Source of the DNA: Kordia zhangzhouensis
Lineage (GTDB): Bacteria > Bacteroidota > Bacteroidia > Flavobacteriales > Flavobacteriaceae
Direction of reading: 5' to 3'
NCBI RefSeq assembly: GCF_001005305.1
Contig: NZ_LBMH01000002.1
Coordinates: 355,824 to 419,823 of the forward strand
DNA: 64,000 nt
In this document: one piece after another, positions 16,692 through 26,337 of the stretch
Position numbering within the stretch: the first letter of the stretch is position 1
Layout: each line of letters begins with the position of its first letter
Made by a program: the position numbers and the translations under genes
Notes under the pieces: model-generated
Seen by the model: only the letters and a program-made list of their open reading frames with translations
What the model was told of the DNA's origin: nothing
The model's database searches: none

Positions 16692-18818
16692 ATGACTGAA
16701 CTTCACTACATACAATCGAACATTTCGTTACCAGAAAAAAGCATTTTGAAAACCATTGAATTGCTAAATCAAGATTGTACAATTCCTTTCATAGCGAGAT
16801 ACAGAAAGGAAATGACAGGGAATTTGGACGAAGTACAAATTGGCGAAATCAGTAAGCTAAAAATAGCATATGAAACGTTAGAAAAAAGAAAAGAAAGCAT
16901 TTTAAAAGCAATTCAAGAACAAGATGCTTTGACACCTTCATTGCAAAATAAAATAGAACAGGCAAAAGATCTTACGATTCTGGAAGACCTTTACCTGCCT
17001 TTTAAGAAAAAACGAAAAACAAAAGCGTCTGTTGCCAAAGAAAATGGATTAGAACCGTTGGCAAAAATCATCATGAAGCAAGAACATCAAGATGTAAATT
17101 ATGCAGCACAACGTTTTGTTGGAGGAAATGTTACTTCTACTGAACAAGCCTTAGAAGGAGCACGCTACATTATTGCTGAATGGGTTAATGAAAATGAATA
17201 TGTGCGAAATAAAATACGTCGCTTATATCAACGAAAAGCAATCATTTCAACCAAAGTTGTTAAAGCTCAAAAAGATGCTGAAAATGCTCAGAAATACAAA
17301 CAATATTTTGACTGGAGTGAATCTCTTCACAGAACACCTTCTCATCGATTACTTGCAATGTTGCGAGCCGAAAAAGAAGGAGTTATCAAAATAAAAGTGG
17401 AAGTAGATAAAGAGGAAGCTCTAGAGATTATTGATAGGTTAGTGATTAAAACAAATATTGAATCGTGTACCAATCAAGTATTTTTAGCTATAGAAGATGC
17501 ATACAAGCGATTATTATCACCAGCTATTGTAACTGAAGTGATGAATGAAGCCAAAAGCAAAGCAGACGATACCGCAATAGCTGTATTTGCCGATAACTTA
17601 AAGCAATTATTACTGGGTGCTCCACTAGGTCAAAAACGAGTCTTAGCTCTCGATCCAGGATTTTCATCAGGTTGTAAAGTGGTGTGCTTAGATGAAAAAG
17701 GCGATTTATTGCATAATGAAAACATCTATCCGCATCCGCCGCAGCGAGAAACATCACAAGCGAGTAAAAAAATTCGCTCGTTGGTAAATGCATATAACAT
17801 TGAAGCCATTGCTATTGGAAACGGAACTGCTTCACGTGAAACAGAGTTTTTCATCAAGAAAATTCCTTTTGATCGTGATTTACAAGTATTTATTGTCAAT
17901 GAGGCAGGAGCTTCAGTATATTCTGCTTCCAAAATAGCACGCGCAGAGTTTCCAAATTACGATGTTACAGTTCGTGGTGCTGTTTCAATTGGACGCCGAT
18001 TAAAAGATCCGTTGGCTGAATTGGTAAAAATTGACCCTAAAGCAATTGGAGTGGGACAGTACCAACATGATGTAGACCAAACAAAACTCAAGGAAGAATT
18101 GGATACTGTTGTGATGAGTTGTGTAAATGCTGTGGGAGTAAATGTTAATACAGCGAGTAGTGCTTTATTAAGTTATGTTTCAGGAATAGGAGTTAATTTG
18201 GCTGAAAATATAGTGAGCTATCGTTCCGAACAAGGAAAAATCGATTCTCGAAATAGTTTAAAAAATGTCCCAAGATTAGGACCAAAAGCTTTTGAGCAAG
18301 CAGCAGCTTTCTTACGAATTACAGATGCCAAACATCCATTAGATAACTCTACGGTGCATCCTGAAAGTTATCACATAGTTGAACAGATGGCAAAAGATGC
18401 AAAAATATCTATACACGAACTGATTGGAAATAAAACGGTTCTTAACACTATTCAACTCGAAAAATATTGTACAGAAACGATTGGTTTGCCTACATTAAAC
18501 GATATCATCAAGGAATTAGAAAAACCAGGCGTAGATCCACGAAAAGTTGCCAAACGTTTTGAATTTGATCCAAATGTAAAAAGTATTTCAGATGTAAAAG
18601 TAGGTATGTCGTTACCAGGTATTGTCAATAACATTACTAATTTTGGCTGTTTTGTTGATATTGGAATCAAAGAAAGTGGTTTGGTACACATTTCAAAACT
18701 TGCCAACGAATTTATCAGTGATGTCAATACGGTTGTTAAACTGCATCAACATGTAATAGTTAAAGTTGTTGAGGTTGATGAAGCTCGAAAACGTATTCAG
18801 CTGTCTATGATTGATTAA
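16692..18818 (+). CDS. tex: Tex-family RNA-binding transcriptional accessory protein
   Basis: A 708-residue cytoplasmic nucleic-acid-binding protein, close to the usual family length. The N-terminal helical part contains CTIPFIARYRKEMTGNLDE, a Tex hallmark. The YqgF/RNase H-like fold starts near 316 with RVLALDPGFSSGCKVVCLDE. Helix-hairpin-helix segments lie around 490-560 (NTASSALLSYVSGIGVNLAE). The C-terminal S1 domain is at about 635-705, with GMSLPGIVNNITNFGCFVDI and SGLVHISKLAN. Tex proteins interact with RNA and RNA polymerase and affect expression of envelope and virulence genes in several bacteria; the detailed role here is unknown. It stands alone, with a terminator on each side. Confidence 0.95.
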   Translation: MTELHYIQSNISLPEKSILKTIELLNQDCTIPFIARYRKEMTGNLDEVQIGEISKLKIAYETLEKRKESILKAIQEQDALTPSLQNKIEQAKDLTILEDLYLPFKKKRKTKASVAKENGLEPLAKIIMKQEHQDVNYAAQRFVGGNVTSTEQALEGARYIIAEWVNENEYVRNKIRRLYQRKAIISTKVVKAQKDAENAQKYKQYFDWSESLHRTPSHRLLAMLRAEKEGVIKIKVEVDKEEALEIIDRLVIKTNIESCTNQVFLAIEDAYKRLLSPAIVTEVMNEAKSKADDTAIAVFADNLKQLLLGAPLGQKRVLALDPGFSSGCKVVCLDEKGDLLHNENIYPHPPQRETSQASKKIRSLVNAYNIEAIAIGNGTASRETEFFIKKIPFDRDLQVFIVNEAGASVYSASKIARAEFPNYDVTVRGAVSIGRRLKDPLAELVKIDPKAIGVGQYQHDVDQTKLKEELDTVVMSCVNAVGVNVNTASSALLSYVSGIGVNLAENIVSYRSEQGKIDSRNSLKNVPRLGPKAFEQAAAFLRITDAKHPLDNSTVHPESYHIVEQMAKDAKISIHELIGNKTVLNTIQLEKYCTETIGLPTLNDIIKELEKPGVDPRKVAKRFEFDPNVKSISDVKVGMSLPGIVNNITNFGCFVDIGIKESGLVHISKLANEFISDVNTVVKLHQHVIVKVVEVDEARKRIQLSMID

Positions 18819-18835
18819 GATTATTACTAACAAAA

Positions 18836-18863
18836 AAATCCACACGAAAATTCATGTGGATTT
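18836..18863 (-). terminator. Terminator shared by tex and tatA
   Basis: AAATCCACA-C-GAA (18836-18848) and TTC-A-TGTGGATTT (18851-18863) form a stem with one mismatch and a tight loop. The A run on its left gives a U tract on the minus strand, so it mainly ends tatA; it may also stop tex transcripts. Confidence 0.8.
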
Positions 18864-18887
18864 ATATTTTATACTAAAAGTAAAAAG

Positions 18888-19073
18888 TTATTCTTTCTCT
18901 ACCTTTTTTGTTTCATCGTCCTTTGTAGCATCCTTAAATTCTTTAATTCCGCTACCTAATCCGCGCATTAATTCAGGAATCTTTCTTCCTCCAAATAATA
19001 ATAACACAACCACAACAATTAGGATAATTGAATATCCGCCAGGAATTGCTAAAAATGTATATAAAGACATCAT
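18888..19073 (-). CDS. tatA: Twin-arginine translocase subunit TatA/E
   Basis: A 61-residue protein with the TatA layout. A short N-terminal membrane helix (residues about 8-26, [20 protein letters not shown]) is followed by a hinge containing Phe-Gly. Then comes an amphipathic helix [19 protein letters not shown] and a charged tail. TatA forms the variable-size pore that lets folded proteins cross the inner membrane together with TatC. No tatC is in the window, which is common in Flavobacteriaceae. The gene faces the opposite way from both neighbours. Two Met codons open the gene, and the second could also be used. Confidence 0.9.
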   Translation of the reverse strand: MMSLYTFLAIPGGYSIILIVVVVLLLFGGRKIPELMRGLGSGIKEFKDATKDDETKKVEKE

Positions 19074-19093
19074 AATGATTATAATTTAAGTTA

Positions 19094-19101
19094 CAAAGGT
19101 A
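19094..19101 (-). promoter_or_regulatory. Possible -7 element of tatA
   Basis: On the minus strand TACCTTTG matches TAnnTTTG and lies 20 bases before the tatA start. The expected TTG further upstream is not seen. Confidence 0.35.
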
Positions 19102-19202
19102 AAAATAATTAGATACCTAGTCCTAATGAAGCATAAAAAAAACACTTCGAGACAATTTATTCCTAATATTTTTCTTTTAAGTTTGTAAAGGATACTAGAA
19201 TT

Positions 19203-20069
19203 ATGGCAAAAGAAAAACGTAAAAAACTCAAAAAAAAGCTTTTACACAAATACCGCTTGGTAATTCTGAATGAAGACACCTTCGAAGAACGTGTTTCGTT
19301 TAAATTGACACGCTTAAATGTGTTCGTATTAGTTACGTTTTCTGTGATTTTACTTATTGTATTGACGACATTTCTTATAGCGTTTACATCACTTAGAGAA
19401 TATATTCCAGGATATTCTTCAACTGCACTAAAAGAAAAAGCAATCCGTTTAAATGAAAAAATAGATTCTCTTCAGCAAATTACGTTAAGAGATTCGGTAT
19501 ACTTAAGCTCAATTCGCAATGTACTTACAGGCGAAATAAAAAGTGAAAATATCAATAAAGATTCCCTGTTCAAATCTATTGAACTTGATTTAGGTGATAT
19601 TGATCTTACCCCTAGCAAGCAAGATTCTTTGTTGCGCGAAGAAGTGGCACAGGAAGATAAATATAACTTATTTGAAACTGCCACCTCCAATGTTAACTTT
19701 GTATTGTTTCCTCCCGTAAAAGGAGAAATTACGCAAAAATATAATCCTAAAGAAAAACATTATGCTGTTGATATTGTTGTATCGGAAGGTACGCCAGTTA
19801 AAGCTACTGCAGACGGGATGGTTATTTTTTCTGAATGGACTGCTGCCACAGGATACGTAATCATCATTGAACATTCCAACAATTTAGTATCGGTGTATAA
19901 ACACAACTCTTCTCTCACCAAAGAACAGGGCGAATTGGTTACAGCAGGAGAAGTGATTGCAATTGTAGGCAATACAGGCGAATTAACTACTGGTCCACAC
20001 TTGCATTTTGAGCTTTGGAGTGAAGGTTACTCCGTAGACCCTGAAAATTTTATTGATTTTAAATTGTAA
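19203..20069 (+). CDS. M23-family membrane-anchored peptidoglycan endopeptidase
   Basis: A 288-residue protein. A basic N-terminus precedes one membrane segment at about 38-62, then a periplasmic linker with coiled-coil character (residues 74-150). The M23/LytM domain occupies about 165-285. Zinc and catalytic residues are present: His186 and Asp190 in KHYAVDIV, and His266 and His268 in GPHLHFEL. The domain should therefore be enzymatically competent, unlike degenerate EnvC-type activators. It would cut peptide cross-bridges of peptidoglycan during growth or division. The GH3-family gene follows 48 bases later with no terminator between, so they may share a transcript. Confidence 0.92.
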   Translation: MAKEKRKKLKKKLLHKYRLVILNEDTFEERVSFKLTRLNVFVLVTFSVILLIVLTTFLIAFTSLREYIPGYSSTALKEKAIRLNEKIDSLQQITLRDSVYLSSIRNVLTGEIKSENINKDSLFKSIELDLGDIDLTPSKQDSLLREEVAQEDKYNLFETATSNVNFVLFPPVKGEITQKYNPKEKHYAVDIVVSEGTPVKATADGMVIFSEWTAATGYVIIIEHSNNLVSVYKHNSSLTKEQGELVTAGEVIAIVGNTGELTTGPHLHFELWSEGYSVDPENFIDFKL

Positions 20070-20117
20070 AATAAAATTCACATCACATCTGATGGCTTAT
20101 TAAACAAACAACTACAG

Positions 20118-21617
20118 ATGAAATCATTCAAAGCACTTTTAGCTAAACCTTTTGCTCAGTATATTCAACGAAAAATTTCAAAATGGGCAAATAGTCCTAT
20201 TGAAACGCAAACAAAAGTGTTTAAAAACTTGATAAAGGAAGCTACACACACACAGTTTGGGCAAGATCATGATTTTCAACATATACAATCGCATACAGAT
20301 TTTATACAGTGTGTGCCTGTGCGTGACTACGAAGGTTTACGACCGTACATTGATAAAGTAGTTGCTGGTGAGAAAGACATTTTATGGAAAGGAAAACCGA
20401 TGTACTTTGCAAAAACGTCTGGCACTACATCAGGAGCTAAATATATTCCAATTACAAAACAATCTATGCCTACGCATGTAAAAGCTGCACGTAATGCAAT
20501 TTTACTTTACATAGCAGAAACAGGAAATACAGAGTTTGTTGATGGAAAAATGATTTTTTTACAAGGAAGTCCTGAACTACAAGAAAAAAATGGTGTCAAA
20601 CTTGGTCGCCTTTCAGGTATTGTAGCACACTATGTACCTGGCTATTTACAGAAAAATAGAATGCCTAGCTGGGAAACAAATTGTATTGATGATTGGGAAA
20701 CAAAAGTAGAAGCAATTGTAGACGAAACGTTGCCTGAAAAAATGGCAATCATTAGTGGAATTCCTTCTTGGGTGCAAATGTACTTTGAACGAATTGTTGC
20801 CAGAACAGGAAAAAAAGTGGGGGATGTATTTCCTGATTTTAAGTTGTTTATTTATGGAGGAGTAAATTTTGAACCGTATCGAAACAAGTTTGAAAATTTA
20901 ATAGGACGTAAAGTTGATAGCATCGAACTATACCCTGCAAGTGAAGGATTCTTTGCCTTTCAAGATAAACAACAAGACAAAGGTATGTTGTTACAATTGG
21001 ACTCAGGAATTTTTTATGAATTCATCAAAGCAGACGAATTTTTTGAAGAAAACCCAAAACGAATTACAATCAAAGATGTACAATTAGGGGTTAACTATGT
21101 AATGATTATTTCTACAAATGCCGGTTTGTGGGGCTACAATATAGGAGATACGGTAGAGTTTACCTCATTGCAACCCTATCGTGTGATAGTTTCAGGTAGA
21201 ATAAAACATTTTATTTCTGCCTTTGGCGAACATGTTATAGGCAAAGAAGTTGAACAAGCGTTAAACGAAGCGTTGCAAGTATCGGGAGCAAGTATCAATG
21301 AATTTACAGTAGCACCACAAATTAACCCGTCAATAGGATTGCCGTATCACGAATGGTTTATTGAATTTGAAACGGAACCCACAGATTTGAAGGAATTTGC
21401 AGCTACAATTGATCAATCTTTACAACGACAAAACAGTTATTATTTTGACTTAATCGAAGGGAAAGTGCTACAACCTTTAAAGATTACTAGAGTCCAAAAA
21501 GAAGGTTTTCAAAACTATATGAGGTCTATCGGAAAATTGGGCGGACAAAACAAAATTCCTAGATTATCAAACGATCGAAAAATAGCGGAAACGCTAACGA
21601 ATTACAAAAAAGCATAG
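20118..21617 (+). CDS. GH3-family acyl-adenylate amido synthetase-like protein
   Basis: A 499-residue ATP-dependent enzyme of the ANL superfamily. The phosphate-binding loop reads SGTTSGAKYIPIT (residues 101-113). LYPASEGFFAFQ supplies the acyl-adenylate site, and GLWGYNIGDTVEFTSLQPYR near 336 with SGRIKHFISAFGEHVIG marks the hinge and C-terminal lid. Plant GH3 enzymes join amino acids to jasmonate, auxin or benzoates with release of AMP. Bacterial members have few known substrates, and the acid and amine used here cannot be read from sequence. The next gene starts 43 bases downstream and encodes a protein with a nucleosidase-like C-terminus, which is of interest because AMP is a product of GH3 chemistry. 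Confidence 0.88.
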   Translation: MKSFKALLAKPFAQYIQRKISKWANSPIETQTKVFKNLIKEATHTQFGQDHDFQHIQSHTDFIQCVPVRDYEGLRPYIDKVVAGEKDILWKGKPMYFAKTSGTTSGAKYIPITKQSMPTHVKAARNAILLYIAETGNTEFVDGKMIFLQGSPELQEKNGVKLGRLSGIVAHYVPGYLQKNRMPSWETNCIDDWETKVEAIVDETLPEKMAIISGIPSWVQMYFERIVARTGKKVGDVFPDFKLFIYGGVNFEPYRNKFENLIGRKVDSIELYPASEGFFAFQDKQQDKGMLLQLDSGIFYEFIKADEFFEENPKRITIKDVQLGVNYVMIISTNAGLWGYNIGDTVEFTSLQPYRVIVSGRIKHFISAFGEHVIGKEVEQALNEALQVSGASINEFTVAPQINPSIGLPYHEWFIEFETEPTDLKEFAATIDQSLQRQNSYYFDLIEGKVLQPLKITRVQKEGFQNYMRSIGKLGGQNKIPRLSNDRKIAETLTNYKKA

Positions 21618-21635
21618 AAATATCAAATTAACTTG

Positions 21636-21643
21636 TATTTTTG
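21636..21643 (+). promoter_or_regulatory. Possible -7 element before the 21660 gene
   Basis: TATTTTTG matches TAnnTTTG and ends 16 bases before the ATG at 21660. No upstream TTG fits, so this is a weak candidate that could start a transcript leading into the polysaccharide locus. Confidence 0.3.
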
Positions 21644-21659
21644 TGCGGAAAAACCATCT

Positions 21660-23354
21660 ATGAGTAACATCAAAATACACGAAAGAACTAGAGCACAAGA
21701 ATCATCGGGAGCAATTGAACGTTTGTACATCACTATGCGACACTTATTTAATCGCGGATTTTACAAACCCATGGGTGTTTCTGGAGAAACACTGCGCCAA
21801 TCGTTGTTGCTGTTACGACCAGAAATTTATGGATCGGTAGCAGAAGAAAAAGCAGAAATCAACGGTTTATTATATGTAATTGATCGTTTGCCAATTGGTA
21901 TTGAAGAATGTCGTTATATCAATTTAACCTCTGATGAAGGGTATAAAAATTCGCACTTTAAAGTCATTATTCCACCAAAACGAAGAAGAAACTGCTATCG
22001 TATTGACGAAGAGCAGATGAATATTGAGATTACACGTGGACGATCTGAAATCTATGATATTTTAACGCATTTAACGTTTTTATTTATAGAATCTCACAAA
22101 ATTTGTAATCGAGTATTGATTGGAGAAGAAGGTGAAACTACTCGTGATTGGGAAAAACTGGAAGCAGCAGTTACTAAAAAGAATAAACTAACGCTTGCAG
22201 ATCGTGAAGTAGCTATTACACATACAGCCAATATTTTAGGGAGAACTTTCAAAGAAATTCTTGATGCACATAAAACGTTTTCTACCAAAGAAAATCCGGA
22301 ACGTTTTTTAAACATAATCTATTGGTTAGGAAAACTCGCAATTGATGAAGCTACGCACGGACAAAAAAGAACAATCACTTTCAGCCCGGTATTGCGCGAA
22401 CGTTTAGGACACCATATTCATGGAGAAATTTGGGCCAATAATATCAAAAAAGTGCTTAAAGAAAATAAGTTGTTGCATCGTCCAATTCACATTATTAGTG
22501 CCAATATGCATAGTGTGATGAACTCGATATTTGCACCAAAATTATTGGAAAAACAACTCAAAGCAGAAGATGAATTCAACATATTTGAAGCTTTGAGTGC
22601 ATCCGAGAACAATGCTCTTCGAAATAAAGTTGAAAAAGAAGCGTTGAAAAGAGGAATGATTTATATTGAAGATGAATCAGGAACCAACATCAACGTACAG
22701 ATATTTGATACAGCAAAAATTGACTTTAGTAAAACAACCTATACGTGTTGTGCAGAAAAAGACGATGAAAAACCTGTATTATTTGTAATGGATTATGCAT
22801 TTGGAGAACAAGCCTTTGAAACTATTGATGAGTTTTTAAAGCCTTACACAAGTGATGATCAAACACAAAAAGAATACTTGAATGTAGTATCCCTATCTAT
22901 TATGGGAAAAGCAGGGATTTTAGAAGGAGGAAAAGGTGATATTATGATTCCTTCTGCACATATTTTTGAAGGAACTGCAGACAACTATCCTTTTAAAAAC
23001 GAATTGAAAAAGGAAAATCTAGAAGGTCATGGACTCAAAGTGTTTGAGGGCTCTATGATTACAGTATTGGGAACTTCTTTGCAAAACAAAGACATCTTGA
23101 AGTTTTTCCACAATTCTACATGGAATGTAATCGGCTTAGAAATGGAAGGAGCGCACTACCAAAAAGCAATCCAATCGGCGTCTAAAATCCGAAGAAGCAT
23201 TTCAGAAAATGTGCAAGTTCGCTACGCGTACTATGCATCAGATAATCCTCTAGAAACAGGAAGTACACTTGCTTCTGGTGGGTTAGGAACAACAGGAGTA
23301 AAACCTACCTATTTAATAACAAGAAAAATATTAGAACAATTATTTAACAACTAA
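21660..23354 (+). CDS. Conserved protein with nucleoside-phosphorylase-like C-terminal part
   Basis: A 564-residue cytoplasmic protein, possibly the family called DUF6909 (from memory, unverified). The N-terminal 270 residues are helical and charged and I do not recognise them (MSNIKIHERTRAQESSGAIE at the start). The C-terminal 200 residues have the pattern of the nucleoside phosphorylase/AMP nucleosidase fold: LSIMGKAGILEGGKGDIMIP, a Thr-containing strand, then GLEMEGAHYQ near residue 492, where Glu-Met-Glu is the nucleoside-binding signature. A role in nucleotide breakdown next to GH3 is inference. I chose ATG 21660 over an in-frame TTG at 21633 because that TTG lies before a -7 promoter motif. 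The next gene starts 10 bases later. Confidence 0.65.
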   Translation: MSNIKIHERTRAQESSGAIERLYITMRHLFNRGFYKPMGVSGETLRQSLLLLRPEIYGSVAEEKAEINGLLYVIDRLPIGIEECRYINLTSDEGYKNSHFKVIIPPKRRRNCYRIDEEQMNIEITRGRSEIYDILTHLTFLFIESHKICNRVLIGEEGETTRDWEKLEAAVTKKNKLTLADREVAITHTANILGRTFKEILDAHKTFSTKENPERFLNIIYWLGKLAIDEATHGQKRTITFSPVLRERLGHHIHGEIWANNIKKVLKENKLLHRPIHIISANMHSVMNSIFAPKLLEKQLKAEDEFNIFEALSASENNALRNKVEKEALKRGMIYIEDESGTNINVQIFDTAKIDFSKTTYTCCAEKDDEKPVLFVMDYAFGEQAFETIDEFLKPYTSDDQTQKEYLNVVSLSIMGKAGILEGGKGDIMIPSAHIFEGTADNYPFKNELKKENLEGHGLKVFEGSMITVLGTSLQNKDILKFFHNSTWNVIGLEMEGAHYQKAIQSASKIRRSISENVQVRYAYYASDNPLETGSTLASGGLGTTGVKPTYLITRKILEQLFNN

Positions 23355-23364
23355 TTAAAAGGAC

Positions 23365-24453
23365 ATGAGCGAAAATAATCAAAACATGCCGTCTGAACAG
23401 CCGCAACCTAGCAATGAAATAGACTTAAGAGAGCTATTTAGAATGATAGGAAATGCTTTTAGCAGACTTTTTTCATTCATAAGAAACATACTTTTATTTG
23501 TTTTTGATCTGATCATCAGAGCGCTAATTATCATTAGAGTTCACATCGTAAAATTTGTCATTGTAGGTTTTTTAAGTATAGTAATAGGGTGGTTTATAGA
23601 TTCAAGACAAGAATCGGTATATGGTTCTAGTATGTATGTTCAAACAAATTATGGTAGTACTCGTCAATTATATTCTAACATTAAATATTATCAAGGATTA
23701 ATTGATGAAGGCGATAGCACTGCTTTGGCACAAATTTTCGATATATCTGAAAAAGAAGCTTTGAATTTACGTGGGTTTGGTATTGAACCAGATGTAACTG
23801 AAAATGGAATGCTTGAAGCGTATAATGCTTTTATGAAAACGGCAGACACAACGTTTGTTCAAGATGAAATTAATTTTGATAAGTTCAAGAGAAATATCAG
23901 TCCTTTAGATTTCAGTGTGCACCAAATATCAGTGTATTCTGCTCAAAAATCGGTTATCCCTAGGCTTCAAGATCCTATTATCAATAAAAATATTGAAAAT
24001 AACTATATCAAAAGACAAAAAGAAGCAAACATTAAGAATCTAGAAAGAACAGAAGAAGCACTCAAAAAGCAATTAGTTCAAATAGATACCTTAAGCGAAG
24101 TGTATAAAGAATTACTTTTAAAAGAACCAAAAGAAACTACTTCCAAAGCTTCTAACACCTACATTCAGTTAGCACCAAATAGTGATAAGAAAACGAAAGA
24201 AATTGAATTGCTAACGCTAAATGAAACGATTTCTCAAAAAATCTTAGAAATCAGTCGAAAGAAAGAATTGGAAAGTGAAACAGTAAACGTTCTTAGTGAT
24301 TTTTCTCCTGGAGCAAGAGTTCGTTCATTCTATGATCGTTACTTACTTCGTATTCCTATGATTACTTTATCGTTGTTGCTACTTTTCATCCTATTAAGAG
24401 AATTAAATAGTTACTTAAATAGATATACTGAAAACAAACGATTAAATGCCTAA
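23365..24453 (+). CDS. Wzz-like chain-length/co-polymerase type membrane protein
   Basis: A 362-residue membrane protein opening the polysaccharide locus. Residues 1-40 are cytoplasmic and Pro/Gln-rich at first. Hydrophobic segments lie at about 43-58 and 63-80, a periplasmic region of about 250 residues with a long coiled coil (about 215-310) follows, and a final membrane helix is at about 333-350. The two-ended membrane anchoring with a coiled-coil periplasmic domain is the plan of Wzz/PCP proteins, which set polymer length. Sequence motifs of classical Wzz are not obvious, and there is no kinase domain. The call rests on topology and on position, since rmlB overlaps its last 8 bases. Confidence 0.6.
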   Translation: MSENNQNMPSEQPQPSNEIDLRELFRMIGNAFSRLFSFIRNILLFVFDLIIRALIIIRVHIVKFVIVGFLSIVIGWFIDSRQESVYGSSMYVQTNYGSTRQLYSNIKYYQGLIDEGDSTALAQIFDISEKEALNLRGFGIEPDVTENGMLEAYNAFMKTADTTFVQDEINFDKFKRNISPLDFSVHQISVYSAQKSVIPRLQDPIINKNIENNYIKRQKEANIKNLERTEEALKKQLVQIDTLSEVYKELLLKEPKETTSKASNTYIQLAPNSDKKTKEIELLTLNETISQKILEISRKKELESETVNVLSDFSPGARVRSFYDRYLLRIPMITLSLLLLFILLRELNSYLNRYTENKRLNA

Positions 24454-25465
24454 AAACACGGTACTGATTACGGGTGGAGCTGGATTTATAGGAGCAAACT
24501 ATATTCCGTACTTCTTGGAAAAACACCAAGATACGAAAGTGGTGAATGTTGATAAGCTTACCTATGCAGGAAACTTAAAAAACCTTTCTGAAGTACAAAA
24601 CCATGCAAACTATACGTTTGTAGAAGGTGATATATGTAACAGGGAATTGATTGAAGAGTTGTTTGAACAATATGATTTTAAAGCAGTCGTTCATTTTGCA
24701 GCAGAATCTCATGTAGACAACTCTATCAAAAATCCAGATGCATTTATCCAAACCAATATCTTTGGAACATTTAATCTATTGGATGTTGCTAAAAAATCAT
24801 GGATGAATGGTCCTAATCAAGTCAAAGAGGGCTTTGAAAACTGTCGTTTTCATCACATATCTACTGATGAGGTATATGGAACGTTAGGTGAAACAGGATT
24901 GTTTACAGAACAAACCTCTTATGCGCCAAACAGCCCATACAGTGCTTCAAAAGCATCGTCAGATTTCATTGTACGCAGTTACTTTCATACCTACGGAATG
25001 AATGTAGTTACCACCAATTGTTCTAACAATTATGGTCCTAAACAACATGATGAAAAACTCATTCCTACAATCATTCGTAAAGCCATTTCTGGAGAAAATA
25101 TACCTATTTATGGAGATGGAATGAATGTTCGTGATTGGCTCTATGTGTTAGATCATTGTAAAGGAATTGACCTTGTTTTACAAAACGGAAAAGCAGGCGA
25201 AACCTATAATATTGGCGGACGTAATGAACGTAACAATGTTTATATTGCCAACACAATATGTGAAATACTTGATAAAAAAGCACCTAAAACAGCTTCTTAC
25301 AAAACACAAATAACTTTTGTAAAAGACCGACCAGGACATGATTTTCGTTATGCGATTGACGCAAGTAAAATTGAAAATGAACTAGGTTGGAAAGCAAAGG
25401 AAAATTTTGAATCAGGGATTTTAAAAACCGTTGAATGGTATTTAGAAAAATACACAAACACATAA
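24446..25465 (+). CDS. rfbB: dTDP-glucose 4,6-dehydratase
   Basis: A 339-residue extended short-chain dehydrogenase. The NAD-binding [10 protein letters not shown] is at residues 10-19. The active site reads HISTDEVYG (138-146), with the Asp-Glu pair that catalyses water elimination, and the Tyr165/Lys169 pair lies in [10 protein letters not shown]. It converts dTDP-glucose to dTDP-4-keto-6-deoxyglucose, the second step to dTDP-L-rhamnose. The rfbA, rfbC and rfbD genes follow in order, so all four enzymes of the pathway are present. It overlaps the upstream membrane-protein gene by 8 bases, indicating translational coupling. Confidence 0.97.
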   Translation: MPKNTVLITGGAGFIGANYIPYFLEKHQDTKVVNVDKLTYAGNLKNLSEVQNHANYTFVEGDICNRELIEELFEQYDFKAVVHFAAESHVDNSIKNPDAFIQTNIFGTFNLLDVAKKSWMNGPNQVKEGFENCRFHHISTDEVYGTLGETGLFTEQTSYAPNSPYSASKASSDFIVRSYFHTYGMNVVTTNCSNNYGPKQHDEKLIPTIIRKAISGENIPIYGDGMNVRDWLYVLDHCKGIDLVLQNGKAGETYNIGGRNERNNVYIANTICEILDKKAPKTASYKTQITFVKDRPGHDFRYAIDASKIENELGWKAKENFESGILKTVEWYLEKYTNT

Positions 25466-25469
25466 AATC

Positions 25470-26327
25470 ATGAAAGGAATAGTATTAGCTGGCGGATCAG
25501 GAACACGATTGCATCCACTTACGCTCGCCGTAAGTAAGCAACTCATGCCTGTTTATGATAAACCAATGATATACTATCCTGTATCTACTCTTATAAGTGC
25601 TGGAATTCGAGAAATATTGATTATTTCAACACCGCAAGACTTACCACTGTTCCAAAAACTATTAGGAGATGGAAAAAAGTTTGGGTGTGAATTTCACTAT
25701 GAAGTACAAGAATCACCCAACGGATTGGCAGAAGCATTTATAATAGGCGAAACATTCATTGGCAATGATAAAGTCGCACTAATTTTGGGTGATAATATAT
25801 TTTATGGATCAGGATTAGCCGCTCTTCTACAAGCAAATAATAATCCTGAAGGCGGAATTATATATGCATACCATGTACATGATCCAGAACGTTATGGTGT
25901 TGTTGAATTTGATGCTGATGGCAATGCAATTTCTATAGAAGAAAAACCAGCAAAACCGAAATCGAACTATGCCGTTCCCGGAATTTATTTTTATGATAAT
26001 GAAGTGGTTGAAATAGCTAAAAACATACAACCTAGTGGCCGTGGCGAACTCGAAATCACAGACGTGAATCGTGTATATCTTCAAAAAGGAAAACTAAGTG
26101 TGAGTATTTTAGATAGAGGTACCGCTTGGTTAGATACAGGAACATTCAATTCGTTGATGCAAGCGTCTCAATTTGTACAAGTAATTGAAGAACGTCAAGG
26201 ACTCAAAATAGGAGCAATAGAAGAAGCTGCATACCGAATGGGATTCATCAATAAAGAGCAATTAAACGAATTGGCGGAACCATTATTGAAAAGTGGATAC
26301 GGAAAACATTTATTAGAAATACAATAA
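25470..26327 (+). CDS. rfbA: Glucose-1-phosphate thymidylyltransferase
   Basis: A 285-residue nucleotidyltransferase, close to the family's 290. The N-terminal signature [20 protein letters not shown] contains the G-x-G-T-R-L loop that binds d[18 protein letters not shown] follows with the conserved Lys residues, and [10 protein letters not shown] supplies the metal-binding Asp. It makes dTDP-glucose from glucose-1-phosphate and dTTP, the first step of dTDP-L-rhamnose synthesis. The gene lies 4 bases after rfbB and 10 before rfbC. Family members are inhibited by dTDP-rhamnose, which is a likely control point here as well. Confidence 0.97.
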   Translation: MKGIVLAGGSGTRLHPLTLAVSKQLMPVYDKPMIYYPVSTLISAGIREILIISTPQDLPLFQKLLGDGKKFGCEFHYEVQESPNGLAEAFIIGETFIGNDKVALILGDNIFYGSGLAALLQANNNPEGGIIYAYHVHDPERYGVVEFDADGNAISIEEKPAKPKSNYAVPGIYFYDNEVVEIAKNIQPSGRGELEITDVNRVYLQKGKLSVSILDRGTAWLDTGTFNSLMQASQFVQVIEERQGLKIGAIEEAAYRMGFINKEQLNELAEPLLKSGYGKHLLEIQ

Positions 26328-26337
26328 TCATAAAGTA

